A model generated the notes under the pieces. It made no database searches and had not been told where the DNA came from. It worked only from the letters and a program-made list of their open reading frames with translations. A program made the translations under genes and the position numbers. Of a stretch of DNA of 64,000 nucleotides, positions 17,387 to 26,311 are shown piece by piece. The stretch's first letter is position 1, and every line of letters begins with the position of its first letter. This stretch comes from an uncultured Ferrovibrio sp. (GTDB lineage Bacteria; Pseudomonadota; Alphaproteobacteria; Ferrovibrionales; Ferrovibrionaceae), in contig NZ_CALGPC010000002.1 in assembly GCF_937960835.1 (NCBI RefSeq), positions 233,223 through 297,222 on the forward strand, in the 5' to 3' direction.

Positions 17387-18712
17387 ATGGCAGATCATAA
17401 CGGTCCTGGGGACGAGCGCGTGCGTAACGCGCTCGTTCTACATCCCGCTCTGAAATCGGCGCAGAAACCGGCCGCGGCCGACCTGCGCCGGCGGCCGGAA
17501 GCACGCCTGGAAGAGGCGGTGGGACTGGCGAAAGCGATCAATCTCAATGTCATTCACTCCGAATTGATCTGGGTTTCCGCCTGGCGTCCGTCGACCCTGA
17601 TCGGTCCGGGCAAGGCGGAGGAACTCGCAGCTTTTATTGCCGAGCATCCGGTCGATGTCGTGATCGTCGACGCGGCGGTATCGCCGGTGCAGCAGCGCAA
17701 TCTGGAGCGCGCGCTGAAGGCCAAGGTCATCGACCGCACTGGCCTGATCCTGGAAATCTTCGGCGACCGCGCCCGCACCAAGGAGGGCCGACTGCAGGTC
17801 GAGCTGGCGCATCTGACCTATCAGCGCTCGCGCCTGGTACGGTCCTGGACCCACTTGGAGCGTCAGCGCGGCGGCTTCGGCTTCCTCGGCGGTCCTGGCG
17901 AAAGCCAGCTGGAAATCGACCGCCGCCTGATCGGCGAACGGATCAGCCGGATCAAGGCCGAGCTTGAGCATGTGGTGAATACCCGCTCACTGCATCGCCG
18001 GGCCCGCAGCAAGGTGCCGTATCCGGTGGTGGCATTGGTCGGCTACACCAACGCGGGCAAGTCAACGCTGTTCAACCGTCTGACGGATTCCGCGGTCTTC
18101 GCCAAGGATCTGCTGTTCGCCACGCTGGATCCGACCATGCGTGTGGTGCGCCTGCCGTCAGGCCGGCAGATCATCCTGAGCGATACGGTGGGCTTCATCT
18201 CCGACCTTCCGACGCATCTGGTCGCCGCCTTCCGTGCGACCCTGGAAGAGGTGATCGCCGCCGATCTCATCCTGCATGTCCGCGACATGTCGCATCCGGA
18301 CAGCGAAGCCCAGGCGCAGGACGTGAATGACGTTCTGGCCTCGCTGGGCATCAGCGACGATACCGGTCATCGCATTCTGGAGGCCTGGAACAAGGCCGAT
18401 CTGCTGAGCCCGCAAGGCCGCACCAGCCTGGAAAATCAGGGCAAGCGCCAGGAACGCGCGGTGGTGATCTCCGCATTGGAAGGCACCGGCTGCGACGCGT
18501 TGCTGCAGCGCATCGATGCGATGCTGGGCCGGGATCGCGTGGAACTCGATGTTACCCTGGATGCCGGCGATGGCGCGGCTTTGGCCTGGCTGCATCGTCA
18601 TGGCGAAGTCCTCGACATGCAGGAGCAGGAGGGACATCTCAAGCTCTCGGTAGCGCTGTCGCAGGCCGAGGCTGGCAAATGGCTGAAACGTCAGGATAGG
18701 AAACGCGCGTGA
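17387..18712 (+). CDS. hflX: ribosome-associated GTPase HflX
   Basis: A 441-residue GTPase that splits stalled ribosomes after stress. The N-terminal HflX-specific domain (about 1-200) includes the glycine-rich GGFGFLGGPGESQLE linker. A GTPase domain follows with G1 GYTNAGKS, G3 DTVGF and G4 NKAD. ATG 17387 was chosen over the GTG one codon earlier. The product overlaps the next gene by four bases, so the inositol-phosphatase-type gene is probably translated from the same message. Confidence 0.94.
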   Translation: MADHNGPGDERVRNALVLHPALKSAQKPAAADLRRRPEARLEEAVGLAKAINLNVIHSELIWVSAWRPSTLIGPGKAEELAAFIAEHPVDVVIVDAAVSPVQQRNLERALKAKVIDRTGLILEIFGDRARTKEGRLQVELAHLTYQRSRLVRSWTHLERQRGGFGFLGGPGESQLEIDRRLIGERISRIKAELEHVVNTRSLHRRARSKVPYPVVALVGYTNAGKSTLFNRLTDSAVFAKDLLFATLDPTMRVVRLPSGRQIILSDTVGFISDLPTHLVAAFRATLEEVIAADLILHVRDMSHPDSEAQAQDVNDVLASLGISDDTGHRILEAWNKADLLSPQGRTSLENQGKRQERAVVISALEGTGCDALLQRIDAMLGRDRVELDVTLDAGDGAALAWLHRHGEVLDMQEQEGHLKLSVALSQAEAGKWLKRQDRKRA

Positions 18713-19542
18713 CTATGCCTCAGGTCGATATGGATGCCGTGCGGATGCTGATCGAGGACGCGGCCCGCCTCACGATCATGCCGCGCTTCCGCCAGCTCAG
18801 CACATCCGAAGTCGATCAGAAGGCCGGCCCGCACGACGTTGTCACCATCGCCGACAAGGAATCCGAGGCCTATCTCGAGCCGCGACTGCGCGCCTTGCTG
18901 CCTGGCTCGACTGTCGTCGGCGAGGAAGCCGTCAGCGGCGACGAAGGCATCATGGAAGCACTGCGCCGGCCGGGCAGCGCCTGGCTGATCGATCCGGTCG
19001 ACGGCACCGCCAACTTTGCGGTGGGCAATGCGCTGTTCGCCGTGATGGTAGCGCTGGTGCATGACGGCGATGCGATTGCAAGCTGGATTCACGATCCGGT
19101 GCGCGGCGTGACCGCAATGGCGAAGAAGGGCGAGGGCGCCTGGATGCATGAATCCGATGGCAGCCGCCGCAAGCTGGTCACGCCGAAACCGCCGTCGCTG
19201 GCGCATATCTCCGGTGCGCCGAATATCCGCTACGGCGACCGCGAATTCGCCGCCCGCATCGCCCATCGCATCGACAAGACCGCGGGCGTTCTCATCCTGC
19301 GCTGCGCCGGGCAGGAGTATCTGGCGATGGCGGAAGGCCACATCCACTACGCCGTCTATAACCGCGCCATGCCCTGGGATCACGCGGCCGGATGCCTGCT
19401 GATCGAGGAGGCCGGCGGGGTGGCAAAACGGCTGGACGGCAGCCGCTATCGCGCCGCCGACAGGCCCTGGGGGGTACCCTTGATCCCCTGCTGTGGCGAA
19501 CAGCAGTGGAATTGGCTGAAAACGGGCATTTTTGACCCCTGA
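18709..19542 (+). CDS. inositol monophosphatase family protein
   Basis: A 277-residue Mg2+-dependent phosphatase of the IMPase/FIG superfamily. Metal-binding motifs are present: GEEA near residue 70, the DPVDGT(A)NF core near residue 98 and the C-terminal PWDHAAG. The substrate could be inositol phosphate, histidinol phosphate (HisN type) or 3'-phosphoadenylate (CysQ type); the sequence alone does not decide. GTG 18709 overlaps the hflX stop as GTGA, with ATG 18715 an alternative start. Confidence 0.85.
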   Translation: MTMPQVDMDAVRMLIEDAARLTIMPRFRQLSTSEVDQKAGPHDVVTIADKESEAYLEPRLRALLPGSTVVGEEAVSGDEGIMEALRRPGSAWLIDPVDGTANFAVGNALFAVMVALVHDGDAIASWIHDPVRGVTAMAKKGEGAWMHESDGSRRKLVTPKPPSLAHISGAPNIRYGDREFAARIAHRIDKTAGVLILRCAGQEYLAMAEGHIHYAVYNRAMPWDHAAGCLLIEEAGGVAKRLDGSRYRAADRPWGVPLIPCCGEQQWNWLKTGIFDP

Positions 19543-19616
19543 TTTTGCGCCTTTAACCGGGGTGCCCGGCGTTGCTGTAAGCCCCCCTAGCGTGGTAGTT
19601 TTCGGGGCCTGATTCC

Positions 19617-19662
19617 AGGGCCTGAAACGGCCCTTTCGGGTGGCCCAAAAACGCCGTTTTTG
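19617..19662 (+). promoter_or_regulatory. two inverted repeats in the gyrA leader region
   Basis: AGGGCC (19617-19622) pairs with GGCCCT (19629-19634) over TGAAAC. Next, CAAAAACG (19646-19653) and CGTTTTTG (19655-19662) form a 17-base inverted repeat around one central C. Both lie in the 153-base gap between the phosphatase gene and gyrA. The first could terminate the hfq-hflX transcript. The second, being nearly a perfect dyad, may bind a protein or fold near the gyrA transcription start. No -10/-35 pair is convincing here. Confidence 0.35.
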
Positions 19663-19695
19663 CCGACATCCATATAGCATCCGGACGCCCGTTTC

Positions 19696-22419
19696 GTGAC
19701 CGATCAGCCGAAGCTTCCGCACGATATCCAGCCGATTTCAATCGAAGAGGAGATGCAGCGCTCCTACCTCGGTTACGCGATGAGCGTAATCGTGTCGCGC
19801 GCGCTGCCCGATGCGCGCGACGGCCTTAAGCCGGTGCATCGCCGCATTCTCTATTCGATGCACGAGAACGGCTACGGTTCGGACAAGCCTTACCGCAAGT
19901 CGGCCCGCGTGGTCGGTGATGTGATGGGTAAATATCACCCGCACGGCGACCAGGCGATCTATGACGCCATGGTGCGCATGGCGCAGTCTTTCTCGATGCG
20001 CCTGCCGCTGCTGGACGGTCAGGGCAATTTCGGTTCGATGGACGGCGATCCGCCGGCGGCCATGCGTTACACCGAAATCCGCATGGACAAGCCGGCCGAG
20101 GCGTTGCTGGAGGATATCGACAAGGAGACTGTCGATTTCCAGCCGAACTACGATGACAGCACGCAGGAGCCGGTGGTTCTGCCAGCGCAGTTCCCCAATC
20201 TGCTGGTCAATGGCGCCAACGGCATCGCCGTTGGCATGGCGACCAACATCCCGCCACATAACCTGGGCGAGGTGATCGACGCCTGCTGCGCCTATGTCGA
20301 CAATCCGGACGTGACGCTGGAGCAGCTGCTGGAGCTGCTGCCGGCGCCGGATTTCCCCACCGGCGGCATCATCCTCGGCCGGGCTGGCGCCAAGGCGGCG
20401 ATGTGGACCGGCCGAGGCTCGGTGGTCATGCGCGGCCGCGTGCATATCGAGGAGATCCGCAAAGAGCGCGAAGCGATCATCATCACCGAGATTCCCTATC
20501 AGGTGAACAAGGCAGCGATGATCGAGAAGATCGCCGAAGCCGTGCGGTCGAAAAAGATCGAAGGCATTTCCGATCTGCGCGATGAATCCGATCGCGACGG
20601 CGTGCGTGTGGTGATCGAGGTCAAGCGCGATGCAATGGCGGAGGTGGTGCTGAACCAGCTCTACCGCTTCACACCGCTGCAGACCTCCTTCGGCGTCAAC
20701 ATGCTGGCGCTGAATGGCGGCAAGCCGGAGCTGCTGAATGTGAAGCAGCTCATCGGCGCCTTCGTGAACTTCCGCGAGGAAGTGATCGCCCGGCGCACCC
20801 GCTATCTGCTGGGCAAGGCACGCGACCGCGCCCATGTGCTGGTCGGTCTGGCTATCGCGGTGGCGAATATCGACGCTGTGATCGCGCTGATCCGGGCTGC
20901 GCCCAATCCGCAGGTCGCGCGCGAGCAGTTGATGGAGCGCGACTGGGAAGCCTCGGACGTGGCTGACATGATCGCGCTGATCGACGATCCGAGCCATCGC
21001 GTCATCGACGGCAAGTACAAGCTGTCGGAGACCCAGGCGCGCGCCATTCTCGATCTGCGCCTGCATCGCCTGACGGCGCTGGGCCGCGACGAGATCGGCG
21101 ACGAGATGAAGAAGCTCGCCGACGAGATCAACGAATATCTCTCGATCCTCGGCAGCCGCGAAAAGCTGATGGGCATCCTGCGCAGCGAACTGGTGGCCAT
21201 CAAGGAACGCTTCGCCACGCCGCGCCGCACCGAGATCGTCGACCTGGAATTCGAGCAGGACGAAGAGTCGCTGATACAGCGCGAGGACATGGTGGTGACG
21301 GTCAGCTTCTCGGGCTACGTGAAGCGTACCCCGCTGTCGACCTACCGCCTACAGAAGCGCGGCGGCAAGGGCCGCACCGGCATGAGCACCAAGGACGAGG
21401 ATTTCGTCACCCGGGTCTTCGTCGCCAGCACGCACCAGCCGGTCCTGTTCTTCTCCAATATTGGCCGGGTGTACAAACTCAAGGTCTATCGTCTGCCGGA
21501 AGGCACGCCGCAATCGCGCGGCAAGGCCTTCGTCAACCTGCTGCCGCTGTCGGAAGGCGAGAAGATCACCACCGTGCTGCCGCTGCCCGAGGACGAGAGC
21601 AAGTGGGGCGAGCTGCATGTCATGTTCGCTACCGCCAAGGGCTATGTCCGCCGCAACGATCTGAGCGATTTCGTCTCGATCAACGTCAACGGCAAGATCG
21701 CCATGAAGTTCGAAGGCGACGATGCCGACGACAGCCTGGTGGCGGTGCTGCCCTGCACGGATCAGGACGACATTTTGCTGGCCTCCTATGACGGCAAGTG
21801 CGTCCGCTTCCCCGTGGCCGACGTGCGTACCTTCCAGAGCCGCTCGTCCACCGGCGTGCGCGGCATGAAGCTGGCGCCAGGCGACCGGGTTATCTCCATG
21901 TCGGTGCTGCGTCATTTCGAGGTCACGCCGGAAGAGCGCGAAGCCTATTTCCGCTACGAAGCCGCGCAGGAGCGGATCCGCAACGGCGAGACCGGCGTGG
22001 AACTGCCGACCGAAATCTCGGCCGAGCGCTTCACGGCACTTCAGGCCGCCGAGCAGTTCATTCTGACGGTGACCGAGAAGGGCTTCGGCAAGCGCAGCTC
22101 GGCGTACGAATACCGCATCACCAGCCGCGGCGGCTCGGGCATCATCAACATCGAGACCACGGCAAAGAACGGCAAGGTCGTCGCCGCCAGCCCGGTGGAG
22201 CATGACGATCAGATCATGCTGGTCACCGATGGCGGCCAGGTGATCCGTTGCCCGGTCAACGATATCCGCATCGCGGGCCGTAATACCCAGGGTGTCATCA
22301 TCTTCAAGCTGAGCGAGGGCGAGAAGGTTGCGTCCGTGGCCCATTTGCCGGAAAGTGGCCCGTCTCAAGACGAAGGCCAGGCCGCGGACGACGCGGGAGA
22401 TGACACTGGGGAGGAGTAA
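19696..22419 (+). CDS. gyrA: DNA gyrase subunit A
   Basis: A 907-residue type II topoisomerase subunit. The breakage-reunion domain carries catalytic Tyr125 in AMRYTE; the C-terminal beta-pinwheel begins around residue 530 and holds the GyrA box QKRGGKG. The quinolone-determining region reads GKYHPHGDQAIYDAM: the residue at E. coli position 83 is Gln (residue 86, codon 19951-19953), whereas Ser, Thr or Ala is usual; the Asp at position 87 is kept. The tail is acidic, ending DDAGDDTGEE. GTG 19696 is the only sensible start, though no strong ribosome-binding site precedes it. The stop overlaps the coaD start by one base. Confidence 0.96.
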   Translation: MTDQPKLPHDIQPISIEEEMQRSYLGYAMSVIVSRALPDARDGLKPVHRRILYSMHENGYGSDKPYRKSARVVGDVMGKYHPHGDQAIYDAMVRMAQSFSMRLPLLDGQGNFGSMDGDPPAAMRYTEIRMDKPAEALLEDIDKETVDFQPNYDDSTQEPVVLPAQFPNLLVNGANGIAVGMATNIPPHNLGEVIDACCAYVDNPDVTLEQLLELLPAPDFPTGGIILGRAGAKAAMWTGRGSVVMRGRVHIEEIRKEREAIIITEIPYQVNKAAMIEKIAEAVRSKKIEGISDLRDESDRDGVRVVIEVKRDAMAEVVLNQLYRFTPLQTSFGVNMLALNGGKPELLNVKQLIGAFVNFREEVIARRTRYLLGKARDRAHVLVGLAIAVANIDAVIALIRAAPNPQVAREQLMERDWEASDVADMIALIDDPSHRVIDGKYKLSETQARAILDLRLHRLTALGRDEIGDEMKKLADEINEYLSILGSREKLMGILRSELVAIKERFATPRRTEIVDLEFEQDEESLIQREDMVVTVSFSGYVKRTPLSTYRLQKRGGKGRTGMSTKDEDFVTRVFVASTHQPVLFFSNIGRVYKLKVYRLPEGTPQSRGKAFVNLLPLSEGEKITTVLPLPEDESKWGELHVMFATAKGYVRRNDLSDFVSINVNGKIAMKFEGDDADDSLVAVLPCTDQDDILLASYDGKCVRFPVADVRTFQSRSSTGVRGMKLAPGDRVISMSVLRHFEVTPEEREAYFRYEAAQERIRNGETGVELPTEISAERFTALQAAEQFILTVTEKGFGKRSSAYEYRITSRGGSGIINIETTAKNGKVVAASPVEHDDQIMLVTDGGQVIRCPVNDIRIAGRNTQGVIIFKLSEGEKVASVAHLPESGPSQDEGQAADDAGDDTGEE

Positions 22420-22940
22420 TGACCAAACAGCGGATCGGTCTGTATCCCGGCACTTTCGATCCCGTAACGAAGGGTCACTACGACATCATCAAACGCGCCG
22501 GCAAGCTGGTCGATAAGCTTGTCGTCGGCGTAGCGGTGAATGCCGGCAAAGGCCCGCTCTTCTCGCTGGAAGAACGTGTCGAGATGGTGCGCGAGGAGAT
22601 CGGCCCCCTGATGCCGGGCGCCACCCAGTTCGAGGTCAAGCCGTTCTCCAATCTGCTGATGCACTTCGCCATGGAGATCGGCGCGGTAATGATCATCCGC
22701 GGGCTGCGCGCGGTCTCCGACTTCGAATACGAGTTTCAGATGGTCGGCATGAATGCGCGGCTGAACTCGGATATCGAGACGGTCTTCCTGATGGCCTCCG
22801 ACAACCATCAATTCATCGCTTCCCGCCTGGTGAAGGAAATCGCCATGCTGGGCGGCGATATCAATCCCTTCGTCTCGCCGCGTGTGGCCGAGCGGCTGCG
22901 CGGCCGGGTTGCCGCCCTGAAAGTCACCGGAGAGGCTTGA
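22419..22940 (+). CDS. coaD: phosphopantetheine adenylyltransferase
   Basis: A 173-residue enzyme of coenzyme A synthesis, making dephospho-CoA from ATP and 4'-phosphopantetheine. The nucleotidyltransferase motif TKGH (residues 17-20) and the family segments RGLRAVSDFEYE and SRLVKEIA are intact. It is coupled to gyrA (TAATG) and to the following cyclophilin (TGATG), each by a one-base overlap. gyrA-coaD-cyclophilin is a conserved alphaproteobacterial order. Confidence 0.95.
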   Translation: MTKQRIGLYPGTFDPVTKGHYDIIKRAGKLVDKLVVGVAVNAGKGPLFSLEERVEMVREEIGPLMPGATQFEVKPFSNLLMHFAMEIGAVMIIRGLRAVSDFEYEFQMVGMNARLNSDIETVFLMASDNHQFIASRLVKEIAMLGGDINPFVSPRVAERLRGRVAALKVTGEA

Positions 22941-23485
22941 TGCGTCGTTTTGTTGTCCTTGCCGCGGCTTTGTTCGGCCTGGTATTCGCCGCGGCGTCCC
23001 ATGCGCAGATCCGCGATCCGGAGAATACCCTGATCATGGAGCTGAAGGACGGGCAGGTCATTATCGAGATGCGCCCCGACCTGGCACCGAACCATGTGCG
23101 GCGGATCAAGGAACTCACCCGCAAGGGCTTTTATGACGGCGTAGTCTTCCATCGCGTGATCCGCGGGTTCATGGCCCAGACCGGCGATCCCACCGGCACG
23201 GGCTCTGGCGGTTCGGGACAGAAGCTGGCGGCCGAGTTCAGCCGTGAGCCGCATAAGCGCGGCACCGTTTCCATGGCGCGCACCCGCGATCCGAACAGCG
23301 CCGACAGCCAGTTCTTCATCTGCTTTGCCGACGCGCCCCATCTGGACGGGCAATACACCGTCTGGGGGCGGGTGATCAGCGGCATGGATGCCGTCGATCG
23401 CATCAAGAAGGGCGCACCCGGCAGCGGCGTGGTCGAAGATCCCGACAAGATCGTCCGCATGCGCGTCGCGGCGGACGTGAAGTAA
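22940..23485 (+). CDS. exported cyclophilin-type peptidyl-prolyl isomerase
   Basis: A 181-residue cyclophilin with an N-terminal signal peptide (basic start, hydrophobic core LAAALFGLVFAAA, cleavage probably after SHA), so it should act in the periplasm. Catalytic-core motifs are present: FHRVIRGFMAQTGDP and the SADSQFFICF segment; the otherwise common Trp becomes HLDGQYTVWG. ATG 22940 shares one base with the coaD stop. It is about two-thirds identical by eye to the next gene, pointing to a tandem duplication followed by different targeting. Confidence 0.92.
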   Translation: MRRFVVLAAALFGLVFAAASHAQIRDPENTLIMELKDGQVIIEMRPDLAPNHVRRIKELTRKGFYDGVVFHRVIRGFMAQTGDPTGTGSGGSGQKLAAEFSREPHKRGTVSMARTRDPNSADSQFFICFADAPHLDGQYTVWGRVISGMDAVDRIKKGAPGSGVVEDPDKIVRMRVAADVK

Positions 23486-23511
23486 CTTTATTCGTTTCTC
23501 AAGGAGCTCCC

Positions 23512-23994
23512 ATGGCGGCCGATCTCGAAAACACCCTGTACCTGGAACTGAAGGACGGCCGCGTCACCATCGCGCTGCGCCCCGATCTCGCGCCCAACCA
23601 TGTGGCCCGGATCAAGGAACTGGCGCGCCAGAATTTCTACGACGGCCTTAAATTCCATCGCGTGATCGAGGGCTTCATGGCCCAGACCGGCGATCCGCGC
23701 GGGGATGGCACTGGCGGCTCGGGCCAGAATCTGAAGGCCGAATTTTCTGACGCGCCGCATGTCCGCGGCACCTGCTCGATGGCGCGCGCCCGCGATCCGC
23801 ATAGCGCCGACAGCCAGTTCTTCATCTGCTTCGCCGATGCACGCTTCCTGGACGGCCAGTACACCGTCTGGGGCGAAGTCGTCGAGGGCATGGAGCATGT
23901 CGATGCCATCAAGCGTGGCGATCAGGCGCGTAATGGCGCTGTGACCGACCCGGATCGCATCATCTCCCTGCGGGTCGCCGCCGACGTGGCGTGA
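23512..23994 (+). CDS. cytosolic cyclophilin-type peptidyl-prolyl isomerase
   Basis: A 160-residue cyclophilin without a signal peptide, hence cytosolic. It has the same core motifs as its neighbour (FHRVIEGFMAQTGDP, SADSQFFICF, QYTVWGEV). A strong AAGGAG site lies upstream of ATG 23512. The gene ends just before queA and probably shares its message. It catalyses cis-trans isomerisation at Xaa-Pro bonds and assists folding; specific clients are unknown. Confidence 0.93.
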   Translation: MAADLENTLYLELKDGRVTIALRPDLAPNHVARIKELARQNFYDGLKFHRVIEGFMAQTGDPRGDGTGGSGQNLKAEFSDAPHVRGTCSMARARDPHSADSQFFICFADARFLDGQYTVWGEVVEGMEHVDAIKRGDQARNGAVTDPDRIISLRVAADVA

Positions 23995-24020
23995 TCTCAC
24001 CCCCAAGGATGGGGGCGCCT

Positions 24021-25064
24021 ATGCTGGTTTCGGATTTCGATTTCGACTTGCCGCCGGCTTTGATTGCCGACCGGCCCGCGGTGCCGCGCGAGGCTGCGCG
24101 GCTGCTGTATTTCCATGGCGGCGCCATCGATCCCGGCAACTGGACGGTGGGTGATCTGCCGGCCTTGCTGCGGCCCAATGATCTGCTGGTCTTCAACGAC
24201 ACCAAGGTCATTCCGGCGCGGCTGTTCGGTCGGCGTGAACGCGGCCCGGCCGAGGTGAAGGTCGAGGCCCTGCTGCTCAAGCCGCTGGGACAGCGCCGCT
24301 GGACCGCCATGGCCAAGCCCGCGCGGCGTCTGAAACCCGGCGACCGGGTGCTGTTCGAGGGGGGCGTGGCGGCCGAGATGATCGAGCGGCAAGGGGATCA
24401 GCTGATCTTCGCTTTTGATCGCGAGGATGCGGAGCTGCTTCTCGTCCTGGAGAAGGTCGGCGCCATGCCGCTGCCGCCGTACATCATGGCGCAGCGTGCA
24501 GTGGACGAGCGCGATCGCACGGATTATCAGACCATCTTTGCCGAAAAACTCGGCGCCATCGCCGCGCCGACGGCCGGGCTGCATTTCACTCAGCCGCTGC
24601 TTGAGCGGCTGAAGGAGATGGGCGTGCGTACCGCTAGTGTGACGCTGCATGTCGGCGCGGGCACCTTCCTGCCGGTCAAGGTGGAGAGGGTGGAAGACCA
24701 CAAGATGCATGCCGAATGGGGCGAGGTGACGCCTGCCGCTGTTGAAGCCGTGCAGGCCTCCAGGGCTGCCGGGGGGCGCATCATCGCGGTCGGCACCACA
24801 TCGCTGCGTCTCCTGGAAAGTGCCGCCCGCGCCGATGGCACGCTGCGGCCGTTTCAGGGCGAGACAGACATCTTCATCACGCCGGGTTTCCAGTTTCATG
24901 TGGCGGAAGGCCTGATCACCAATTTTCACCTGCCGAAATCGACCCTGCTGATGCTGGTCGCGGCTTTTGTCGGCCTGGAGGGGCAGCGCGCCATCTACCG
25001 GCATGCGGTCGGGAAGGGCTTCCGTTTCTACTCCTATGGCGATACAAGCCTGCTGTTCCGCTAG
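24021..25064 (+). CDS. queA: S-adenosylmethionine:tRNA ribosyltransferase-isomerase
   Basis: A 347-residue enzyme that moves the ribosyl part of S-adenosylmethionine onto 7-aminomethyl-deazaguanine in tRNA, giving epoxyqueuosine. Motifs: FDLPPALIADRPA at the N-terminus, LVFNDTKVIPARL, GLHFTQPLL, and the C-terminal NFHLPKSTLLMLV. ATG 24021 matches the usual family start (MLVSDFDFDLP); GTG 23991 and ATG 24009 would add up to ten residues. Next to tgt, so two queuosine steps are made together. Confidence 0.93.
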   Translation: MLVSDFDFDLPPALIADRPAVPREAARLLYFHGGAIDPGNWTVGDLPALLRPNDLLVFNDTKVIPARLFGRRERGPAEVKVEALLLKPLGQRRWTAMAKPARRLKPGDRVLFEGGVAAEMIERQGDQLIFAFDREDAELLLVLEKVGAMPLPPYIMAQRAVDERDRTDYQTIFAEKLGAIAAPTAGLHFTQPLLERLKEMGVRTASVTLHVGAGTFLPVKVERVEDHKMHAEWGEVTPAAVEAVQASRAAGGRIIAVGTTSLRLLESAARADGTLRPFQGETDIFITPGFQFHVAEGLITNFHLPKSTLLMLVAAFVGLEGQRAIYRHAVGKGFRFYSYGDTSLLFR

Positions 25065-25073
25065 GTTTGCCCC

Positions 25074-26201
25074 ATGACTCTTCGATTTTCCGTTCGCGCC
25101 CAGGACGGCGCCGCCCGCTTGGGCCGGCTTGAGACCGCCCATGGCGCTATCGACACGCCGGCCTTCATGCCTGTCGGCACGGCGGCCACGGTGAAGGCGA
25201 TGACGCCGGAGATGGTCGCCGAAACCGGCGCGCAGATCATTCTGGGCAATACCTATCACTTGATGCTGCGGCCGACGGCGGAACGCATTGCGAAGCTTGG
25301 TGGCTTGCACAAATTCATGAACTGGCCCGGGCCGATCCTGACCGATTCCGGCGGCTTCCAGGTCATGTCGCTGGCCCAGCTCAACAAGGTGACCGAGCAT
25401 AGCGTCACCTTCCAGTCGCATATCGATGGCGCGCGCTACGAACTGACGCCGGAGCGCTCGATCGAAATTCAGCATCTGCTGGATTCCACCATCACCATGC
25501 AGCTCGACGAATGCGTGAAGCTGCCGACGACGACAAAGCGAGCGGCCGAGGCGATGCGCCTGTCGCTGCGCTGGGCGGCGCGCAGCAAGGCGGCCTTCAA
25601 GCCTCGGGAAGGCTATGGCCTGTTCGGCATTGTGCAGGGTGGCACCGATGCGGCTCTGCGCGAGGAATCCGCGAAGGGGCTGATCGCTACCGGCTTCGAC
25701 GGCTATGCCATTGGTGGGCTTGCCGTGGGCGAGACCCAGGAAGAAATGTTTGCCACCCTGGACGTCACCACGCCGCATCTGCCGCAGGACAAGCCGCGCT
25801 ATCTGATGGGCGTGGGCAAGCCGTCCGATCTGGTTGGCGCGGTGATGCGGGGCGTCGACATGTTTGACTGCGTGCTGCCGACCCGCTCGGGCCGCACAGG
25901 CCAGGCCTTCACCCGGCGCGGCAGCATCAATATCCGCAACGCCCGCCATGCCGAAGACCCGCGACCGCTGGACGAGCATTGCCGCTGCCCGGCCTGCCGC
26001 AATTACAGCCGCGCCTATCTGCATCATCTGGTGCGGTCGGACGAAATCCTCGGCGCCATGCTGATGACGGCGCATAATCTGACCTACTATCAGGATTTGA
26101 TGCAGGGCATGCGCGCCGCGGTTGCCGAGGGGCGGTTGGCGGCCTTTGCCGAGGATTTCCACGCCAGGCAGGCGCTCGGCGATATCGAGCCCCTGACGTG
26201 A
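25074..26201 (+). CDS. tgt: queuine tRNA-ribosyltransferase
   Basis: A 375-residue (beta/alpha)8 enzyme that exchanges guanine 34 for preQ1 in tRNA-Asp, -Asn, -His and -Tyr. The active-site segment LTDSGGFQVMSL, the nucleophile-containing DCVLPTRSGR and the zinc site (Cys-x-Cys-x2-Cys in HCRCPAC with a downstream His) are intact. It follows queA after nine bases. Its stop overlaps a 37-codon membrane ORF as GTGA. Confidence 0.95.
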   Translation: MTLRFSVRAQDGAARLGRLETAHGAIDTPAFMPVGTAATVKAMTPEMVAETGAQIILGNTYHLMLRPTAERIAKLGGLHKFMNWPGPILTDSGGFQVMSLAQLNKVTEHSVTFQSHIDGARYELTPERSIEIQHLLDSTITMQLDECVKLPTTTKRAAEAMRLSLRWAARSKAAFKPREGYGLFGIVQGGTDAALREESAKGLIATGFDGYAIGGLAVGETQEEMFATLDVTTPHLPQDKPRYLMGVGKPSDLVGAVMRGVDMFDCVLPTRSGRTGQAFTRRGSINIRNARHAEDPRPLDEHCRCPACRNYSRAYLHHLVRSDEILGAMLMTAHNLTYYQDLMQGMRAAVAEGRLAAFAEDFHARQALGDIEPLT

Positions 26202-26311
26202 CCCGGCGCCTGCTGCGCCACCTTGGGGTTCTGGCCGTGGCGGCAATCTTCGCCGCGCTGGCCTATGGCGCTGTCTATCTGCTGTTCCATCTGTCGCGCG
26301 ACTGGTGGTAG
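26198..26311 (+). CDS. 37-residue predicted single-pass membrane protein
   Basis: Small ORF with GTG at 26198 overlapping the tgt stop (GTGA), ending TAG 26309-26311. The protein has a basic N-terminus (TRRLLRH), one hydrophobic helix of about 24 residues (GVLAVAAIFAALAYGAVYLL) and a short HLSRDWW tail. The overlap and codon choice support translation, and the orientation would be basic end inside. No family is recognised. It could still be chance, because short GC-rich frames are common, but coupling and composition argue for a real gene. Confidence 0.5.
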   Translation: MTRRLLRHLGVLAVAAIFAALAYGAVYLLFHLSRDWW

